Assembly: GCF_041276405.1 (NCBI RefSeq)
Contig: NZ_JBGGGT010000002.1
Span: 1,401,001 to 1,465,000 of the forward strand
Source: Microvirga sp. TS319
GTDB lineage: Bacteria; Pseudomonadota; Alphaproteobacteria; Rhizobiales; Beijerinckiaceae
Length of the DNA stretch: 64,000 nt
Direction: 5' to 3'
Shown here in pieces: positions 16,455 through 25,505 of this stretch. The notes under the pieces were generated by a model. It ran no database searches. It was given only the letters and a program-made list of their open reading frames with translations, and had not been told where the DNA came from. A program made the translations under genes and the position numbers. Numbering within the stretch: position 1 is the stretch's first letter; the number at the start of each line of letters is the position of its first letter.

Positions 16455-19400
16455 ATGCATCCCAAGTCCGTCGTTTCCCAGGAGAAGGGGCATAGCCTCT
16501 TGGCGCTTGCGCCATCCGTCGGCCTCCACGCGGTGCGCGTGATCACGTTGGCGGATCAGGCCGGGGCCGACGGTCTGTTCTATCTGGCGCAGGGGCAGCG
16601 CAGGGCCGAGCAGCTGGTCCAGGCGGTCAGGGGATTGGCACCGGACTTGCGCGTCTTCCACCTGCCTCCATGGGATTGCCTTCCCTATGACAGCGCATCG
16701 CCCTCTCATCACGTGATGGGGCAGAGAATGTCGGTGCTTCGGCAGATGGCATTGTCCAAGAGCGGAAGACGCGTCCTGATCACAAGTCCAGCCGCGATCG
16801 TTCAGCGCGTACCGCCGCAGAACGTATGGGCTGGCGCCACCATGACGTTAAAGGTGGGGGACAGGTTCTCGCAGGAGGAGCTGGAACTCTTTCTGCACCG
16901 TACCGGACATGTGATCGATGACCGGGTCGATGAACCTGGAGAAGCAGCCCTTCATGGTCAGGTGGTCGATATTTTCCCAGCCGGTTCCACTCAGCCGTTC
17001 CGAATCGAGCATGACGGCAGGACGATCCGTGCCATTCGCCGCTACGATCCCGTTTCTCAGCGGACGGAGGAGGAGGTCGACGGCATCGTCCTGGAACCCG
17101 CGTCGGAAGTGGTGCAGGCGGAGACAGGCAATGATGCTTCTCTTCCGGAAAGGTATTCCGGAATGGAACATCGCCTGCCTGATTACTATGGCAGGCTCGA
17201 GACGATTTTCGATTATTGGCCCGCTGCTGCGATCGTCCAGGAAGACCGAGCGGAGGAGCGTCGTCAGGACGTCATGGAGCAGATTGCGGACGCTTTCGAA
17301 AGCCGCACCAGCCTGAGCATCGGGACCGATCACGCGGTAAAGCCCGAACGCCTCTTCATTCCCGATGACGAATGGCAGGAGCTGTTCAGGAAACGGCAAG
17401 TGACGGTCATTCACAAGGCAACCGAGGATGACAGGTCCGAGGTGCCCTTCTTTGCGGGTGCACGGAATCCGATGGAGGCGCTGTCCGGATTCCTTCGTGC
17501 ACAGATCGAGAGCAAGCGCAAAATCGTGCTTGTTGCGTCGACCGAGCGGGATCTGAACCGTTTGGGCCGCAGGGTGAGAAGCTTCCAGGCACAGCCGGCT
17601 GCGGTCGCGCGGTGGAGCGAGATTATCTCCGGACCGCCTCAGGGATGGTTTGCAATCAAGGCCGACATCCAGAACGGCTTCGTGGACCCGGCTTCCCATA
17701 TTGCGGTCGTTACGGCTCACGACGTGTTCGGAAGCCGCGCAAGCGGCAATGGCGCCTCAGCGACACCGGCTTCCGTGCCCTTGATGGACATGAATTTTCG
17801 CATCGGAGACATCGTCGTTCATACCGAACACGGCCTTGGCAGGATGGAGGGGCTCGAAACCGTATCGCTTGAGGGCGAGCAGAGTGAGGACGCGGTGCGT
17901 CTCGCATACGCGGACAATGCGATATTGGCGGTGCCCGCCGCGGAGATGGACCGGATCTGGCGTTATGGCGCTGCCTCCGACGCCGTCAGGCTTGATAAGC
18001 TCGGTGCCGATACCTGGGCTGCTCGCCGTCGCAAGATCGAGGAAGACCTCCAGGATACGGCCCGGCAGATGACCGATCTCGTTGCGGAGCGAAAGGCGGC
18101 CGTCTGCGATCCTGTCATTCCACACACTCGGGCCTATGAGCGCTTCGTCGCCCGCTTCGCCTTTTCCGAGACACCGGACCAGTCCCGCGCCATCGAAGAG
18201 GTCCTTCGCGACCTTGCGTCAGGACACCCGATGGACCGTCTGGTTTGCGGCGACGTCGGTTTCGGGAAGACGGAAGTTGCATTACGGGCGGCAGTTGCCG
18301 TTGCCCTCGCCGGCAGGCAGGTCGCCATCGTCGCGCCGACGACGGTTCTCGCACGGCAGCACTTGCGCACGTTTGAACGACGGTTTGCAGGGCTCGGGAT
18401 CGAGATTGCCCATCTTTCGCGGCTCGTAGCCCCTGCACAGGCGCGGAGCGTCAGGAAGGGCCTTGCCGACGGCTCCATCAGGATCGTCGTCGGAACACAT
18501 GCGCTCGCCGGCAAGGGGGTCAAGTTCCATGATCTCGGTCTCGTGGTCATCGACGAAGAGCAGCGTTTCGGCCTCAACCACAAGGCGAAGCTCCGGGACC
18601 TGGCGAAGGGCGGACACGTTCTGACGCTCACTGCAACACCGATTCCTCGTACTCTGCAAGCGTCGCTTGTGGGCTTGCAGGATATCAGCATCATCGCAAC
18701 GCCCCCCGTCCGGCGGCAGCCGATCCGCACCATTGTGACGGCCTTCGATCCGGCGACCGTGCGAGAGGCGCTCATGCGCGAGAGGCGCCGTGCGGGGCAG
18801 AGCTTTGTGGTCTGCTCGCGGATCGAGGACATCGATCCGATGAGGAAACAACTGCAGAGGCTCGTGCCCGAGCTGGATCTGATCGTGGCGCACGGCCAGA
18901 TGCCGCCGGCCGAGACGGACGAGGCGATGGTTCGTTTCGCCGATGGGGAAGGGGATGTGCTGCTCGCGACCAACATTATCGAAAGCGGCCTCGATGTGCC
19001 TCGCGCCAATACCATGCTGGTCTGGAGAGCGGATCGTTTCGGCCTCGCGCAACTTCATCAGTTGCGGGGACGCGTCGGGCGCGGACGCCTTCGTGCCTCT
19101 GTCTATCTGCTGACGGAACCAGAGCGGAAGCTGCCAACAGCGACGGAGAAACGGTTGCGGACGCTGGAATCGCTGGATCGCCTCGGAGCAGGGTTCGACA
19201 TCAGCGCGCAGGATCTCGACCAGCGGGGTGCGGGTTCTCTTCTCGGAGAGAAGCAGGCCGGGCACGTCAAGCTGATCGGGCCTGATCTTTATCGGTCCAT
19301 GCTGCAGCGCGCGCTTCGCGGCGAGACTTTCGAAGACATGTGGTCGCCGGAGCTCAACCTCGGCATCGCGGGCAATATTCCGGAGACATATGTCGCCGAT

Positions 19401-19769
19401 CCGGAAACGCGGATCAATCTCTACGCGCAGATCGCACGGCTCGATCCGTCGGAGAGCGTGGACGATCTTCATGCCGAGATCGAAGACAGGTTCGGAGCTT
19501 TGCCGCAGCCTCTTCGCAACCTCATGAACCTGACCGAGGTGAAGCAACTTTGCATCCGCCTGGGCATCGCACGCATCGATGCAGGGCCGCTGGCGATCGC
19601 CCTGACGTTTCGGCCAGGAGCGGCAGAGCGCTTCCCGATCGAGCATCCAGCCGGCCCTTTCGAGGACGAGCTTCGCTGGAATGGAGGGCGGCTTGTCCTG
19701 GCACGCTCGATCGAGGAGCCCGAAGAGCGCCTCGCGTGTATTCAGGCTTTGCTGGGCAGCCTTGTCTAG
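16455..19769 (+). CDS. mfd: Mfd-type transcription-repair coupling translocase (possibly a second Mfd)
   Basis: ATP-dependent translocase that pushes stalled RNA polymerase off damaged DNA and recruits UvrA. 1104 residues, slightly below the usual 1150-1180. UvrB-like N-domain (FHLPPWDCLPYDSASP), RNA-polymerase-interaction domain (FRIGDIVVHTEHGLGRMEGL), then RecG-like motor: Walker A GDVGFGKTEVAL near residue 598, DEEQRFGLNHK near 700, TATPIPRTLQASL, QLHQLRGRVGRGR, and a C-terminal TRCF domain. The start is the ATG of MHPKSVVSQEKG; 55 further in-frame codons upstream fall inside repeat R3. It could be the only Mfd or a diverged paralogue; no sdhE or recG lies beside it, as I would expect for the main copy. 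Confidence 0.87.
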   Translation: MHPKSVVSQEKGHSLLALAPSVGLHAVRVITLADQAGADGLFYLAQGQRRAEQLVQAVRGLAPDLRVFHLPPWDCLPYDSASPSHHVMGQRMSVLRQMALSKSGRRVLITSPAAIVQRVPPQNVWAGATMTLKVGDRFSQEELELFLHRTGHVIDDRVDEPGEAALHGQVVDIFPAGSTQPFRIEHDGRTIRAIRRYDPVSQRTEEEVDGIVLEPASEVVQAETGNDASLPERYSGMEHRLPDYYGRLETIFDYWPAAAIVQEDRAEERRQDVMEQIADAFESRTSLSIGTDHAVKPERLFIPDDEWQELFRKRQVTVIHKATEDDRSEVPFFAGARNPMEALSGFLRAQIESKRKIVLVASTERDLNRLGRRVRSFQAQPAAVARWSEIISGPPQGWFAIKADIQNGFVDPASHIAVVTAHDVFGSRASGNGASATPASVPLMDMNFRIGDIVVHTEHGLGRMEGLETVSLEGEQSEDAVRLAYADNAILAVPAAEMDRIWRYGAASDAVRLDKLGADTWAARRRKIEEDLQDTARQMTDLVAERKAAVCDPVIPHTRAYERFVARFAFSETPDQSRAIEEVLRDLASGHPMDRLVCGDVGFGKTEVALRAAVAVALAGRQVAIVAPTTVLARQHLRTFERRFAGLGIEIAHLSRLVAPAQARSVRKGLADGSIRIVVGTHALAGKGVKFHDLGLVVIDEEQRFGLNHKAKLRDLAKGGHVLTLTATPIPRTLQASLVGLQDISIIATPPVRRQPIRTIVTAFDPATVREALMRERRRAGQSFVVCSRIEDIDPMRKQLQRLVPELDLIVAHGQMPPAETDEAMVRFADGEGDVLLATNIIESGLDVPRANTMLVWRADRFGLAQLHQLRGRVGRGRLRASVYLLTEPERKLPTATEKRLRTLESLDRLGAGFDISAQDLDQRGAGSLLGEKQAGHVKLIGPDLYRSMLQRALRGETFEDMWSPELNLGIAGNIPETYVADPETRINLYAQIARLDPSESVDDLHAEIEDRFGALPQPLRNLMNLTEVKQLCIRLGIARIDAGPLAIALTFRPGAAERFPIEHPAGPFEDELRWNGGRLVLARSIEEPEERLACIQALLGSLV

Positions 19770-19881
19770 CCCATCGTGCGAAGAAGGGCCCGGTTTTCCG
19801 CAAGAACGATGCGCTCTTTCCAGGAAGGGGGCATCGGACCCAATCCCAAAAGAGCAATTCCACTTCCCGCGTCCGAGGCTC
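19766..19881. repeat. Intergenic mosaic element R4, order A-B
   Basis: Starts CTAG, whose TAG is the mfd stop codon, then a degenerate A module (CCCATCGTGCG ... ACGATGCGCT) and a B module ending at CCGAGGCTC. Divergence in several arm positions suggests an older copy. Confidence 0.82.
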
Positions 19882-19944
19882 TGAGGCCCGCGGTTCGACG
19901 CTTCCTTGAGGATGATGTGCGAACCTATCGGCCCGAACGGACTT

Positions 19945-20205
19945 ATGTCTGAAGCGATGGACGAGAACGAGGAGCCGATGACTTCCGAGGAGATCAAGGA
20001 ACTGAATGCGGCACGCGAGAGCCTTGTAAAGCGGCGCCGAGAGATGACCCGGCAGATCGCCGAGGCGCCGCTACCCTCTATCGAGATGGCGGAGGAGCTT
20101 TCAAAAATCCTGAATGCCATCGAGGCACTGGACCGCGCTCTGAATGAAGCCGGACACCCTTACATGAGCCAGTCCGTCGTGGATCAGGTGCGCGGCGAAA
20201 TCTGA
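19945..20205 (+). CDS. Hypothetical 86-residue helical protein
   Basis: MSEAMDENEEPMTSEE onward; highly charged and almost certainly helical (MTSEEIKELNAARESLVKRR, then MAEELSKILNAIEALDRAL), with no membrane segment or known motif. In-frame starts upstream (TTG at 19906, ATG at 19912 and 19915) would add 10-13 residues; GAGG lies too close to these to choose. It sits between elements R4 and R5. Function unknown. Confidence 0.6.
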   Translation: MSEAMDENEEPMTSEEIKELNAARESLVKRRREMTRQIAEAPLPSIEMAEELSKILNAIEALDRALNEAGHPYMSQSVVDQVRGEI

Positions 20206-20276
20206 GTGGACCCGAGGCGGTCTGCAGATCGCGGTTGAAAGCCCCTCCTGTCCTATCCGGAGAGGCTTTCCGGGCC

Positions 20277-20450
20277 CTAGCGCATCGTGCGAAAAAGTGG
20301 ACCCGGTTTTTCGCCAGAACGATGCGCTCATCTCAGAAGGGAGCATCGTGCGAAAAAGTGGACTTGGTTTTTCGCCAAAACGATTCGCTCTTTCCAGGAA
20401 CGGAGCATCGGCCCCAAAGTGCAAAGCCACTTTTGGGGCCGATGCTCTAG
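20277..20450. repeat. Intergenic mosaic element R5, order A-A-B, CTAG at both ends
   Basis: Cores at 20282, 20343 and 20404 give an exact 61-bp period across A, A and B. Both outer ends are CTAG. The B stem is nearly perfect: GAGCATCGGCCCCAAAGTG against CACTTTTGGGGCCGATGCTC. It fills much of the 403-bp interval before the GGDEF gene, in which I see no other feature. Confidence 0.9.
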
Positions 20451-20608
20451 CCCGTGTGGGCAGGTCCCGGGGGTGAGATTCATCGTGGGCAAGAGCCACG
20501 CTCGCGACTTTCGCAGCATGGAAAGAGCCGGTTTTTGATGTTTTGATCTTGTATTACATCGCCGCTTCAGGGTGAATTGCCGGGAGAAAGAATACCTGTA
20601 GGCCCTCC

Positions 20609-22096
20609 ATGCCCCATTCCAACGCCCGTACCGTGGCGGCGTCTCATGCAGACAGCCAGCAGGACGATGCCCGTATGTTCGATCTGGCGCCGGTGTCCCT
20701 CTGGCTGGAGGATTATAGCGGCGTCAAGCAGCTCCTCGAGGAGTGGCGAGCCGCCGGGGTGACCTCGTTGCGGGAGTACCTGGAAGAGGATGTGGAGCGT
20801 GTCAGCGCCTGCTCGAGCCGGATCCGCGTCATCAAGGTCAATCACAAGACGCTCAGCCTCTTCGAGGCGGGCAGCCTGAGCGAACTGGTCGCCAGTCTCG
20901 ACCGGATCTTCCGGGCCGATATGCTCAAGACCCATATCGATGAGCTGGTGCAGCTCTGGAACGGGGAGCTCCAGTTCGAGAGCAATACCGTCAACTACAC
21001 CCTGTCCGGGAAACGGCTGGACATCCAGCTCAAAGGATCCGTCCTGCCGGGGCATGAAGAGCAGTGGGATCGGGTCCTCGTGGCGATCGAGGATGTCACC
21101 GAAAGGGAAACGGCCCGCCGCGAACTCGCCATCAGCGAGGCCTATGCGCGCGGTCTCTTCGAGCATTCGCCAGTGTCCCTGTGGGTCGAAGACTTCAGCG
21201 CCGTCAAGCAGTTGCTCGAGGACGTCCAGCGTCAAGGGATCAAGGATTTCCGGACTTTCACCGATGTGCACCCGGAGTTCATCACCCGCTGCCTGAGCGA
21301 GATCCGGGTCATCGACGTGAACCGGCATACGCTCGAGTTGTTCGCGGCCCCGGACAAGAAGACACTGCTCAGCAATCTCGGGGACGTTCTCCGCGAGGAG
21401 ATGCAGGAGAGTTTCCGGGAGCAGCTCATCGATCTCTGGCACGGAAGGGTTTTCCAGCAGCGGGAGGTGGTGAACTATTCCCTCTCGGGGGACGAGCTTC
21501 ATCTTCACCTGCAGTTCTCCGTTCTGCCCGGATACGAAGATGATTGGTCCCTGGTCCAGGTTGCCCTCACGGACATTACCGCCCGCAAGCGCGCCGAGGC
21601 TTATCTGGAATATCTCGGGAAGCACGACGTCCTGACCAAGCTCTACAACCGGTCGTTCTATGTCGATGAGCTTAACCGGCTCGAGCGCAAGGGGCCGTTC
21701 CCGGTCACGGTGATCATCATCGACCTCAACGGTCTGAAGGCGGCGAACGATCAGCTCGGACATGCCGCCGGCGACGCATTGCTGCGTCGCGCAGGCGAAG
21801 TCCTGGGCAAAGCCGTGGACAGGCCCGCATGCGCGGCCCGCATCGGCGGCGACGAATTCGCGCTGCTGCTGCCGGGAACGGAAGAGCGCGATGCCAAGCT
21901 TGTCCTGGAGAGCATCGAGAACCTGCTCGAGGTCAACAATCAGTTCTATACCGGCCTTCCGCTTCATTTCTCCATGGGGCTCGCCACCAGTAAGCAGGGC
22001 GAGCGGATGGAAGCCGTCGTCAAGCGCGCCGACCTGCGGATGTACGAGGCGAAGCGGGCCCACTACGCGGCCATGAAGGCGGAGAGCGAGGGCTGA
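20609..22096 (+). CDS. Diguanylate cyclase with two tandem PAS domains
   Basis: Synthesises cyclic di-GMP from two GTP. 495 residues, no membrane segment, so cytoplasmic sensing is likely. Two homologous sensor repeats are visible, at about 23-165 (LAPVSLWLEDYSGVKQLLEE) and 183-325 (HSPVSLWVEDFSAVKQLLED), so the sensor arose by internal duplication. The GGDEF domain follows (HDVLTKLYNRSFYVDEL; signature RIGGDEFALLL). The expected inhibitory RxxD just before GGDEF reads KAVD, so product inhibition may be weak. No EAL domain. It is converging on the Gre gene 15 bp away. Confidence 0.92.
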   Translation: MPHSNARTVAASHADSQQDDARMFDLAPVSLWLEDYSGVKQLLEEWRAAGVTSLREYLEEDVERVSACSSRIRVIKVNHKTLSLFEAGSLSELVASLDRIFRADMLKTHIDELVQLWNGELQFESNTVNYTLSGKRLDIQLKGSVLPGHEEQWDRVLVAIEDVTERETARRELAISEAYARGLFEHSPVSLWVEDFSAVKQLLEDVQRQGIKDFRTFTDVHPEFITRCLSEIRVIDVNRHTLELFAAPDKKTLLSNLGDVLREEMQESFREQLIDLWHGRVFQQREVVNYSLSGDELHLHLQFSVLPGYEDDWSLVQVALTDITARKRAEAYLEYLGKHDVLTKLYNRSFYVDELNRLERKGPFPVTVIIIDLNGLKAANDQLGHAAGDALLRRAGEVLGKAVDRPACAARIGGDEFALLLPGTEERDAKLVLESIENLLEVNNQFYTGLPLHFSMGLATSKQGERMEAVVKRADLRMYEAKRAHYAAMKAESEG

Positions 22097-22111
22097 GGTC
22101 AGGCGGTCCTC

Positions 22112-22579
22112 TCACTCCGTGATTTCAACGATCTCCGCTTTGGTCGAGCCCACGGGGATGACGTCGCCGACTTCCTTACCCATCAGCGCCTGAGCAAGGG
22201 GGGAGACATAGGAAATCGTCCCCTTGGCGGGGTCGGCTTCATCCTCTCCGACGATGCGATAGGTCTGACGGCGGCCATCCTCGCGCTCAAAGGTGACCCG
22301 AGCGCCGAAGCGCACATGGGCCGTGTCGCGGGGATGCGGAACCACCTCGGCCGACACGCGGCGGGCCGACCAGTACCGCAGGTCGCGCGAAAGACGCGCC
22401 AACTCGGCCTTGTCGTCCGCAGCCTTTGCCTGCTCGAGACGCTGCTCAAGGGCAGCGATCTCCACATCCATCTGGGCTAGTCCCGACGGAGTGACGAGAT
22501 GATGGGGGCTCAAGGCCCGGTCCGGGAGGTCCTCGAAGGCTTCCCCACCTTCAGTTTCACGAACAAAGGCACGGCTCAT
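22112..22579 (-). CDS. GreA/GreB-family transcription elongation factor
   Basis: 155 residues. The N-terminal coiled coil (LAQMDVEIAALEQRLEQAKA) and C-terminal FKBP-like domain (GTISYVSPLAQALMGKEVGD) are those of Gre factors, which stimulate RNA cleavage by backtracked RNA polymerase. The N-terminus MSRAFVRETEGGEAFEDLPD is typical of a secondary Gre-like group in Rhizobiales. GGAGGAAG precedes the ATG. It lies 63 bp downstream of livM on the same strand. Whether the coiled-coil tip keeps the two acidic residues is unclear, so it may be a Gre-like competitor rather than a cleavage factor. Confidence 0.88.
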   Translation of the reverse strand: MSRAFVRETEGGEAFEDLPDRALSPHHLVTPSGLAQMDVEIAALEQRLEQAKAADDKAELARLSRDLRYWSARRVSAEVVPHPRDTAHVRFGARVTFEREDGRRQTYRIVGEDEADPAKGTISYVSPLAQALMGKEVGDVIPVGSTKAEIVEITE

Positions 22580-22642
22580 TGACGCTTCCTCCGCGCTCTC
22601 GAAGAAAACGCATCAAACCCCCGAGGTTTCCCGGTTACGACT

Positions 22643-23761
22643 TTATTGCTCAGCCTGGCGCAGGCGTCCCACGATTCCGCCCGGAAAAGCGTAGACGCTG
22701 ATCACGAACAGCGCGCCGAGCCAGAGCAGCCACCGGTCGGGATGGATCAAGTTCGGCAGCACCGGTATGCCCGCAAGCGCCTTGTTGCCGGCTTCCATGA
22801 GGACCTGCAGGTAGCTCTGGGCCAGGATGAAGAGGGCCGCACCGATCACGGACCCATACATCGTTCCCATGCCGCCGATCACGACCATCAGCAGGATGTC
22901 GATCATGATCGAGAAGGAAAGTGTCGTATCCGGTCCGTTGTATCGCAGCCATAGGGCCATAAGAGCGCCCGCGACCGTCGCCGCAAGGGCCGAGGCGACC
23001 GAGGCCATCGTGCGGTAGGCCACGACGCGGTATCCCAGAGCCTCGGCGCGGAACTCATTCTCGCGGATCGCCTGCAGCACGCGACCGAACGGCGAGTTCA
23101 CGATGCGCAGGAGCAGGAGGAACATGAGAAGCGCAACGACGAACAGCATGTAATAGGCGAGCACGCGCCCATTGACCGGAATGCCCAGCACCGGCTCCGG
23201 CAGAAGCCGGAAGGCCGGGCGCAGCTCATAGGGAAGCTGAAACGAAAGGCCGTCCTCCCCGCCCGTGATGGCCGAGAGCTGCGAGGCGAGGACCGCCATG
23301 GCGGAGGCTACCGCCAGCGTGATCATGGAAAAGAAGATCGCACGCACGCGCAAGGAGAGCAGGCCGATGGCGACGGCAAGAAGAGCCGAGACGAGGAGCG
23401 CCGCGGCAAGGCCGATGAAGACCGAGGTCCAGGTCGGCCCGAGCCGTTCCAGCGCGATGGCCATGCCGTAGCCTCCGATGCCGAAGAACATGGTGTGGGC
23501 GAAGGAGACGATCCCGGTATAGCCGAGCAGCAGGTCATAGCTCGCCACCAGGACGATGAAGACGCAGATCTTCGCGGCGGTGCTCAGGGGCTGGCTTCCG
23601 GAGAACAGGAACGGCGTCGCCGCAAGAGCAAACAGGATCGCGAGCAGGATGAAGGTCAGTGCCTTCGAGCGCGGCGGATCCGAAGACAGGATCGCGCTGA
23701 AAAACCCGCCTTGCTTGCGGGCTCCGTCGAGGTGGAGGGGGTGGGCAGGAGACGAATTCAT
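22643..23761 (-). CDS. livM: Branched-chain amino acid type ABC permease LivM
   Basis: Second inner-membrane permease of a HAAT-family importer. 372 residues with about ten hydrophobic helices; LivM signatures DLLLGYTGIVSFAHTMFFGI and EALGYRVVAYRTMASV are present. The start ATG overlaps the livH stop by 4 bases (ATGA). The frame is open upstream over livH to 24463, but that extension is Arg/Pro-rich and antiparallel to no known domain, so I discard it. Last gene of the liv run. Confidence 0.93.
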   Translation of the reverse strand: MNSSPAHPLHLDGARKQGGFFSAILSSDPPRSKALTFILLAILFALAATPFLFSGSQPLSTAAKICVFIVLVASYDLLLGYTGIVSFAHTMFFGIGGYGMAIALERLGPTWTSVFIGLAAALLVSALLAVAIGLLSLRVRAIFFSMITLAVASAMAVLASQLSAITGGEDGLSFQLPYELRPAFRLLPEPVLGIPVNGRVLAYYMLFVVALLMFLLLLRIVNSPFGRVLQAIRENEFRAEALGYRVVAYRTMASVASALAATVAGALMALWLRYNGPDTTLSFSIMIDILLMVVIGGMGTMYGSVIGAALFILAQSYLQVLMEAGNKALAGIPVLPNLIHPDRWLLWLGALFVISVYAFPGGIVGRLRQAEQ

Positions 23762-24783
23762 CGGCGCGCAACCGGAAAGAGGCCCTGCGGACGCCAGATC
23801 AGCACGAGAGCCATGACGAGGATATTGGAGATGAGGGCCAGCTTCGGTTCGAGGAAGCCGACGTAATTCGCAACCAGCGCCACCAGGATGGAACCAACGA
23901 AGCAGCCGCCCACCGAGCCGAGGCCGCCGATGATGATGACGATGAACACGAGCACCATTACGTCCATTCCCATCCCGGCGGTGAGCGTCTGCCGGTAGAA
24001 GGCCCACATCACGCCGCCGAGCCCGGCAAGGGCCGAGCCCGCCACGAAGACGCTGACGAACAAGCGGCGGATGCGGTAGCCGAGCGCCTCGACCATCTCC
24101 GGGTTCTCGACGCCGGCCCGGATGAGAAGACCGAGGCGGGTGCGGTTGAGCAGAAGCTGCATGCCGACGAACACCGCAAGGCCGATGCCGACGGCCACGA
24201 TGCGGTACCGCTCCATCACCACCTCGCCGATCACGAAGGCGCCGCGAAGGGTTTGAGGCAGGGGAATGGGAATCGGAGACGCCCCCCAGATGGCGTGGAT
24301 CGCCTGCTCGGCCACGATCAGACCACCCATGGTGACGAGGATCTGCTTGAGATGATTGCCATAGACCGGGCGGACGATGACCCGTTCGAAGGCCATGCCG
24401 ACGACGCCCGTGAGGCCCATCGCGACCAGGATGCAGAGCAGAAGAAGGGCGAGATTCAGCCAAAGAGAGTCGGCCTGGGCCCAGCCTGCGAGGGGGCCGA
24501 GGACGATGAGGCTCGCGTAGGCCCCGAGCGAGATGAAGACCCCGTGGCCGAAATTGATGATGTCCATGAGGCCGAACACCAGGGTGAGCCCCGATGCCAT
24601 GAGGAAGATCATCATGCCCATGGCAAGGCCGGCCACCGTGAGCGTCACCCAGGCGGGAAAGCTACCGACCAAGGGAAGGGCAGCGAGCGCGAGGACCGGG
24701 ACGAGAAGGATCGGCAGCCAATCCGTCCGCGAGCGGGGAAGCGGTTCATGGGACGCAGAGGCGTCGGCAGCCATATCGGTCAT
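23758..24783 (-). CDS. livH: Branched-chain amino acid type ABC permease LivH
   Basis: First permease of the importer, 341 residues, with an N-terminal soluble stretch then multiple helices and the typical ASGLTLVFGLMDIINFGHG segment and VENPEMVEALGYRIRR loop that contacts the ATPases. ATG overlaps the livF stop by 4 bases, and its own stop overlaps livM by 4, so the four distal genes are translationally coupled. Confidence 0.93.
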   Translation of the reverse strand: MTDMAADASASHEPLPRSRTDWLPILLVPVLALAALPLVGSFPAWVTLTVAGLAMGMMIFLMASGLTLVFGLMDIINFGHGVFISLGAYASLIVLGPLAGWAQADSLWLNLALLLLCILVAMGLTGVVGMAFERVIVRPVYGNHLKQILVTMGGLIVAEQAIHAIWGASPIPIPLPQTLRGAFVIGEVVMERYRIVAVGIGLAVFVGMQLLLNRTRLGLLIRAGVENPEMVEALGYRIRRLFVSVFVAGSALAGLGGVMWAFYRQTLTAGMGMDVMVLVFIVIIIGGLGSVGGCFVGSILVALVANYVGFLEPKLALISNILVMALVLIWRPQGLFPVARR

Positions 24784-25505
24784 TGGTGAGCATCCATGGA
24801 AAGGCCGAGCAGGCGCTGCTGCAGGTTCTTGTCCGTCGCCAGATCGCTCATGGCGCCGGAATGCACGGCACGCCCGTCGTCCATGACGACCACGCTGTCG
24901 CCCAGCACCGATGCCGCATGGAAATTCTGCTCCACGAGCAGGATCGTTTCGCCCGCGGCCTTCAAGGCCCCGAAGGCTTCGATCATGCTGCGCACCATCA
25001 CGGGGGCAAGTCCCTTGGTCGGCTCGTCGATAAGCAGAAGGCGGCGCGGTTCCGCGATGGCCCGGGCGATGGCGAGCATCTGCTTCTGCCCGCCCGACAG
25101 ATTGCCTGCAGGCAGGTTCCAGAAGCGTTTCAGGGCCGGAAAGAGGCCGAGCATCCAGTCGAGACGCGCAGGGTCCACCGGGCCGCTGCGGGCGGCGAGA
25201 ACGATGTTCTCCCGCACGGTAAGATCCGTGAAGATGCCCATCGATTCAGGAACATAGCCGATGCCCGCGCGCGCGATGTCGGGCGTGCTGTTTGTCGTAA
25301 TGTCCCTGCCGTCGAAGCGGATTGTTCCGGACGAGGCCCGCCACAGGCCCATGATGGTCCGCAGGGTGGTCGTCTTGCCCGCACCGTTGCGGCCGAGCAG
25401 CATGGTCAGCTGACCGGCTGGAACGGCGAAGTCCACCCCATGCAGGATGTGATAGGGGCCGATATGCGTATGAACCCCGGAGAGCTGCAGCAGGGGCTCA
25501 GGCAT
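24780..25505 (-). CDS. livF: Branched-chain amino acid type ABC ATPase LivF
   Basis: 241-residue ABC ATPase: Walker A GRNGAGKTT, signature LSGGQKQMLAIARA, Walker B LLLIDEPTKGLAP, and H-loop region LVEQNFHAA. LivF differs from LivG in its shorter Q-loop to signature spacing. It overlaps livG by 8 bases and livH by 4. Substrate is set by the binding protein and cannot be read from this gene. Confidence 0.93.
   Translation of the reverse strand: MPEPLLQLSGVHTHIGPYHILHGVDFAVPAGQLTMLLGRNGAGKTTTLRTIMGLWRASSGTIRFDGRDITTNSTPDIARAGIGYVPESMGIFTDLTVRENIVLAARSGPVDPARLDWMLGLFPALKRFWNLPAGNLSGGQKQMLAIARAIAEPRRLLLIDEPTKGLAPVMVRSMIEAFGALKAAGETILLVEQNFHAASVLGDSVVVMDDGRAVHSGAMSDLATDKNLQQRLLGLSMDAHQ

Noticed and set aside
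1..20000. Horizontal island by base composition
   Set aside because: Counts on a few single lines gave 34-36 GC of 60 at 6001, 12001 and 53521 and 40 of 60 at 43441; the left part looks slightly less GC-rich but ranges overlap, and core glycogen genes are typical. A sliding-window GC and codon analysis would be needed.
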